64,000 nt of DNA, taken from assembly GCA_023400405.1 (NCBI GenBank), contig JAEXFD010000035.1, positions 1 to 64,000 of the forward strand, in the 5' to 3' direction. Shown piece after piece: positions 60,279 through 64,000 of this stretch; positions within the stretch are counted from its first letter, which is position 1, and each line of letters begins with the position of its first letter. This stretch comes from Pseudomonadota bacterium (GTDB lineage Bacteria > Pseudomonadota > Alphaproteobacteria > Sphingomonadales > Sphingomonadaceae). The translations under genes and the position numbers were made by a program. The notes under the pieces were generated by a model. It saw only the letters and a list, made by a program, of their open reading frames with translations, ran no database searches and was not told the DNA's origin.

Positions 60279-60295
60279 GGTTGCCTTTTGTAACC
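60258..60295. promoter_or_regulatory. Two 17-bp operator candidates between the HxlR gene and the VOC operon
   Basis: AGTTATTTTTTGTGACT (60258-60274) and GGTTGCCTTTTGTAACC (60279-60295) have the same layout, an imperfect inverted repeat of five to six bases around TTTT. Their starts are 21 bases apart (two helix turns). The first lies within the HxlR coding start and the second just before it. Self-control and control of the divergent operon would follow. Confidence 0.55.
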
Positions 60296-60404
60296 CCGTC
60301 GGGCATCACGATCAAGAAAGCGATTCGTGGGATCGACAAAGCACGGATTGGGCGGGCCGTCTCGCCTCAGCGATCCCGAAGGACCGACAAGAGGGAGAGA
60401 ACAG

Positions 60405-60845
60405 ATGCCGCAGATGATCTTCGTCAACTTGCCCGTCGCCGACGTGCCGCGATCGACCGCGTTCTACGAGGCGATCGGCTTCACCAAGGATCCGCGCTTC
60501 AGCAACGAGCAGGCCTCGGCGATGCAGCTGAGCGACGAGATCGTGTTCATGATCCTGTCGCGCGATTTCTTCCAGGGCTTCACGCCCAAGCCGATCGCCG
60601 ACGCCCATTCGGTCACCGAGGTTCTGCTCTGCATCTCGCGCGACAGCCGCGAGGCCGTCGATGCGATCGTCGAGCGCGCCGCGGCGGCGGGCGGCAAGGC
60701 CGATATCCGCGAACCACAGGACATGGGCTTCATGTACGGCCGCAGCTTCGCCGACCCCGACGGGCACATCTTCGAGCCGATGTTCATGGACCTGGAAGCC
60801 GCAATGGCCGCCTATCCGGATGGGCCGGCCCACGAACCCGCCTGA
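60405..60845 (+). CDS. VOC (glyoxalase/bleomycin-resistance) family protein
   Basis: 146 residues from ATG 60405, with GAGGGAGAG upstream. The first half has FVNLPVADVPRSTAFYEAIGFT and the second half GFMYGRSFADPDGHIFEPMFMD, the paired beta-alpha-beta units of the VOC fold with the typical His and Glu metal-binding positions near the end. The substrate is not known; the family includes dioxygenases, isomerases and drug-binding proteins. It is the first gene of the divergent operon. Confidence 0.85.
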   Translation: MPQMIFVNLPVADVPRSTAFYEAIGFTKDPRFSNEQASAMQLSDEIVFMILSRDFFQGFTPKPIADAHSVTEVLLCISRDSREAVDAIVERAAAAGGKADIREPQDMGFMYGRSFADPDGHIFEPMFMDLEAAMAAYPDGPAHEPA

Positions 60846-60870
60846 ACCGGCGCATTTCGGGAGAGGGAAG

Positions 60871-61347
60871 ATGGACAAGATCACGACGGTTCTGTGGTTC
60901 GACCACAAGGCCGAGGAAGCCGCACAATTCTACGTCTCGCTGCTGCCGGATAGCCGGATCGACCGGGTGCTGCGCGCGCCTGGCGACAATCCGAGCGGCC
61001 CCGAAGGCGCGGTGCTCGTCGTCGAGTTCACGCTCGCCGGCAAAAGCTATGCCGGCTTGAACGGCGGACCCAATTTCAAGCCGAATGAAAGCGTCTCGTT
61101 CCAGGTGCTGACCGACGACCAGGCCGAGACCGATCGGCTGTGGAACGCGATCATCGCCAATGGCGGCGCCGAGAGCATGTGCGGCTGGTGCAAGGATCGC
61201 TGGGGCTTCTCCTGGCAGATCACCCCACGCCGGCTGATCGAGCTCGCCTTTGGCAGCGACGGCGAAGCCGGCCGCCGCGCCTTCGAGGCAATGATGACGA
61301 TGAAGAAGATCGATATCGCCGCGATCGAAGCCGCGGCGCGAGGATGA
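60871..61347 (+). CDS. PhnB-like VOC family protein
   Basis: 158 residues from ATG 60871, with GGGAGAGGGAAG upstream. It begins ITTVLWFDHKAEEAAQFYVSLL and has FTLAGKSYAGLNGGPNF, GWCKDRWGFSWQITP near the end: the 3-demethylubiquinone-like (PhnB) type of VOC fold. Unlike many enzymes of the group it lacks obvious full metal sites. It is followed by the GST gene 11 bases later. Confidence 0.85.
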   Translation: MDKITTVLWFDHKAEEAAQFYVSLLPDSRIDRVLRAPGDNPSGPEGAVLVVEFTLAGKSYAGLNGGPNFKPNESVSFQVLTDDQAETDRLWNAIIANGGAESMCGWCKDRWGFSWQITPRRLIELAFGSDGEAGRRAFEAMMTMKKIDIAAIEAAARG

Positions 61348-61358
61348 GGAGAGAGGCG

Positions 61359-62012
<654 letters not shown>

Positions 62013-62029
62013 ACCCGAGGAGAGCGAAG

Positions 62030-62386
62030 ATGCCCTATGTCGATGGCTATGTCCTGCCGGTGCCGAATGCCAACCGCGAGGCCTATCGCGCGATGGCGCA
62101 GAAGCTTGCGCCATTCTTCATCGAATGCGGCGCGCTCCAGATCGTCGAATGCTGGGGCGACGACGTGCCGCACGGCACGACGACCGATTTCTTCACGGCG
62201 GTGAAGGCGAAAGAGGACGAGAATGTCGTCCTCTCCTGGATCATCTGGCCGGACAAGGCGACTCGCGATTCGGGTTGGGAGAAGATCATGGCGGACGAGC
62301 GCGGAAAGCCGCAGGCCGAGATGCCGTTCGACGGCAAGCGCATGTTCTGGGGCGGGTTCGAGCCCATTGTCGACCACAAGGCTTGA
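62030..62386 (+). CDS. DUF1428 family protein (YbaA-like)
   Basis: 118 residues, GAGGAGAG upstream. MPYVDGYVLPVPNANREAYRAMA is the conserved DUF1428 start, and WGDDVPHG and FDGKRMFWGGFEPIV complete the domain, a dimeric alpha/beta-barrel fold. Its E. coli relative YbaA has no established function. It is part of this operon of small stress-related proteins. Confidence 0.88.
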   Translation: MPYVDGYVLPVPNANREAYRAMAQKLAPFFIECGALQIVECWGDDVPHGTTTDFFTAVKAKEDENVVLSWIIWPDKATRDSGWEKIMADERGKPQAEMPFDGKRMFWGGFEPIVDHKA

Positions 62387-62399
62387 GGGGAGAACGCAG

Positions 62400-63185
62400 A
62401 TGACCAACGCGCATGGCAGCTTCATCTGGTACGAACTGCTCACCAAGGACGCCGCGGCGGCCAAGGCGTTTTACGACGATGTCGTCGGCTGGAACATCGA
62501 TGCCGAGGCGCCCCCGGGCGGAATGGACTATCGCATGATCAACGCGCCCGACGGCGCCGCGGGCGGGGTGATGCAATTGAGCGCGGACATGCTCGCCAAC
62601 GGCGCCCGGCCGACATGGCTGGGCTATCTCGGCGTCGACGACGTCGACGCCTCCGTCGAAGCGGTGGTCGCTGCTGGCGGCCAGCTCCACCTCCCTGCCT
62701 TCGACATCCCGAATGTCGGCCGCATCGCGATGGTCGCCGATCCGCAAGGCAACCCCTTCTACGTCATGCGCGGCGGCACGGAGGGCGCGACCAGCACGGC
62801 GTACCAGCGGAACGGGCTGGGCCATGTCAGCTGGAACGAGCTGCAGACGGCCGACGACGCCGCGGCGCTCGCCTTTTACGAAAAGCATTTCGCCATCGCC
62901 AAGGTCGGCGCGATGCCGATGGGGCCGATGGGCGATTACAGCTTCATCGCGAACGGCGACAGCAAGGGCGAGGCGGTCGGCGCGATCATGCGCACCTCCG
63001 GCAATCCCGGCTGGACTTTCTATTTCCGCGTGCCCGGGATCGATTCCGCCAAGGCCCGGATCGAAGCCGGCGGCGGCAAGGTCCATGCCGGCCCGATGGA
63101 AGTGCCGGGTGGCGAATGGGTCGTGGTGGCAAGCGATCCGGAGGGCGTCCCCTTCGGCCTGGTTGCGGCCGGACGGGAAGGCTGA
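62400..63185 (+). CDS. Two-domain VOC family protein
   Basis: 261 residues from ATG 62400, after GAGGGGAGAAC. It contains two complete VOC units: FIWYELLTKDAAAAKAFYDDVVGW ... RIAMVADPQGNPFYVM and HVSWNELQTADDAAALAFYEKHF ... WVVVASDPEGVPFGLV. It is the CFP30B/27-kDa antigen type. The function is unknown, with ligand binding or hydrolase roles suggested for relatives. Confidence 0.88.
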   Translation: MTNAHGSFIWYELLTKDAAAAKAFYDDVVGWNIDAEAPPGGMDYRMINAPDGAAGGVMQLSADMLANGARPTWLGYLGVDDVDASVEAVVAAGGQLHLPAFDIPNVGRIAMVADPQGNPFYVMRGGTEGATSTAYQRNGLGHVSWNELQTADDAAALAFYEKHFAIAKVGAMPMGPMGDYSFIANGDSKGEAVGAIMRTSGNPGWTFYFRVPGIDSAKARIEAGGGKVHAGPMEVPGGEWVVVASDPEGVPFGLVAAGREG

Positions 63186-63188
63186 GCG

Positions 63189-63668
63189 ATGGCGGACAAT
63201 CACGAACTCGCGGTCGAGCGCATTCTCGACGCGCCGATCGATGCGGTCTGGCGCGCCGTCACCGAGCATCTCGAACAATGGTGGTGCCCCAAGCCCTGGA
63301 CCACCGAGCTGGTCGAGATGGACCTGCGCCCCGGCGGCCGCTTCTGCGCGATCATGCGCGGCCCCGCCGGCGAGGGCGGCGAGCCGATGGAGGGCATCCT
63401 CCTCGACGTCGTGCCCGAGCGGCGGCTCGTCTTCACCAACATCCTCGATTCGCACTTCGACCCGCAGAACTCGCCCGTGGCGAACATCGTCGGGAGGTTC
63501 GAATTCGCGCCCGAGGGACACAAGACCCGCTACCGCGCCAGCGCGCGCCACTGGGACGCCGAATCCGCCCGCAAGCATGACGAGATGGGTTTCACCCAAG
63601 GCTGGAGCGCCGTCGCCGACCAGCTCGAAGCCGTTGCGCAAGGGCTGGCGGAAAAGGCCGATGCGTAA
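63189..63668 (+). CDS. SRPBCC/AHSA1-like domain protein
   Basis: 159 residues. The START-like fold begins ELAVERILDAPIDAVWRAVTEHLEQWWCP, and the body includes RPGGRFCAIMRGP, LDVVPERRLVFTN and GFTQGWSAVADQL. This is the polyketide-cyclase/AHSA1 subfamily that binds hydrophobic ligands. It starts three bases after the VOC stop and overlaps the next gene by eight bases. Confidence 0.85.
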   Translation: MADNHELAVERILDAPIDAVWRAVTEHLEQWWCPKPWTTELVEMDLRPGGRFCAIMRGPAGEGGEPMEGILLDVVPERRLVFTNILDSHFDPQNSPVANIVGRFEFAPEGHKTRYRASARHWDAESARKHDEMGFTQGWSAVADQLEAVAQGLAEKADA

Positions 63669-64000
63669 GCTGACCGGTGCCGTCTTCGTCTCGCTCGATG
63701 GGATCATGCAGGCCCCCGGCGCCCCGACCGAAGACTGGACCGGCGGCTTCCGCTTCGGCGGCTGGCTGCCGCCCTTCGCCGACGAAATGCTCGGCGAGAC
63801 GATCGGCGCGCTCTTCGCCGGATCGTTCGACCTGCTGCTCGGCCGCGAGACCTATGAGATTTTCGCGGCCTATTGGCCCTATGTCGAGCCGGGCCACCCG
63901 ATCGGCACGGCGTTCGACAAGGCCGGCAAATATGTCGTCACCCACCGCGACGAAGGTCTCGACTGGCAGAACAGCCATCGCCTGCCCGGGATCGACGCCG
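63661..64000 (+). CDS. Dihydrofolate-reductase/RibD C-terminal-domain protein (3' truncated)
   Basis: The first 113 codons only; the window ends inside the gene. RKLTGAVFVSLDGIMQAPG is the conserved start, and LLLGRETYEIFAAYWP is a typical NADPH-binding segment of the RibD-C group. These proteins are small flavin- or NADPH-linked reductases. It begins within the last eight bases of the SRPBCC gene and belongs to the same operon. Confidence 0.85.
   Translation, partial: MRKLTGAVFVSLDGIMQAPGAPTEDWTGGFRFGGWLPPFADEMLGETIGALFAGSFDLLLGRETYEIFAAYWPYVEPGHPIGTAFDKAGKYVVTHRDEGLDWQNSHRLPGIDA

Overview
The window is about 64 kb of high-GC, densely coded chromosome from an alphaproteobacterium, most likely a sphingomonad (Sphingomonas or a close relative). 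This is inferred from the GC-rich coding, several TonB-dependent receptors, a giant NAD-glutamate dehydrogenase, CobS/CobT, a ManD whose catalytic residues sit one position from those of the Novosphingobium enzyme, and structured intergenic palindromes of the kind sphingomonads carry. There is one tRNA gene. I see no rRNA, CRISPR array, insertion sequence or prophage. Both ends cut genes.

Layout. 1-2.7 kb: the end of a FUSC-type membrane protein and a free-standing FkbH-like HAD protein. 2.7-13.2 kb: a glucuronoxylan utilisation locus (xylonate dehydratase, sugar:H+ symporter, LacI regulator, GH3 beta-xylosidase/glucosidase, GH67 alpha-glucuronidase, mannonate dehydratase) with three matching LacI-type operators. 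13.3-16.6 kb: an ATP-binding kinase-like protein, an ArsR regulator, an AlkB-like dioxygenase and a secreted serine hydrolase. 16.6-22.9 kb: two large TonB-dependent receptors that share an upstream element. 23.1-28.4 kb: a cell-wall set (AmpG-like permease, serine hydrolase, M19 dipeptidase, DacB). 28.5-33.7 kb: S9 peptidase with amidohydrolase, a small conserved protein, and a ClC channel. 33.7-38.5 kb: an EmrB/EmrA/TolC-type tripartite pump divergent from its TetR regulator, with two operator palindromes. 38.6-41.8 kb: a polysaccharide-deacetylase-like protein with a glycosyltransferase, then an ECF sigma factor with its anti-sigma factor. 41.97-48.2 kb: tRNA-Thr, a PAS protein and the 1540-residue glutamate dehydrogenase.

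48.4-55.4 kb is the most interesting part. Two convergent operons (PepSY membrane protein, DUF2271, DUF4198 and ApbE; facing siderophore receptor, SEL1 protein and PiuC) carry near-identical 15-bp palindromes in their promoters. The DUF2271 protein has a textbook ApbE flavinylation motif. Together they look like a Fur-type-controlled, flavin-based periplasmic ferric-siderophore reduction and uptake system.

55.5-59.3 kb: cobS, then a Phd/VapC-type toxin-antitoxin pair, then cobT and a ribbon-helix-helix gene, all in one direction. 59.3-59.6 kb holds an elaborate nested palindrome. 59.6-64 kb: an HxlR-type regulator divergent from a detoxification-like operon (three VOC proteins, a GST, DUF1428, SRPBCC and a RibD-like reductase cut by the window end).
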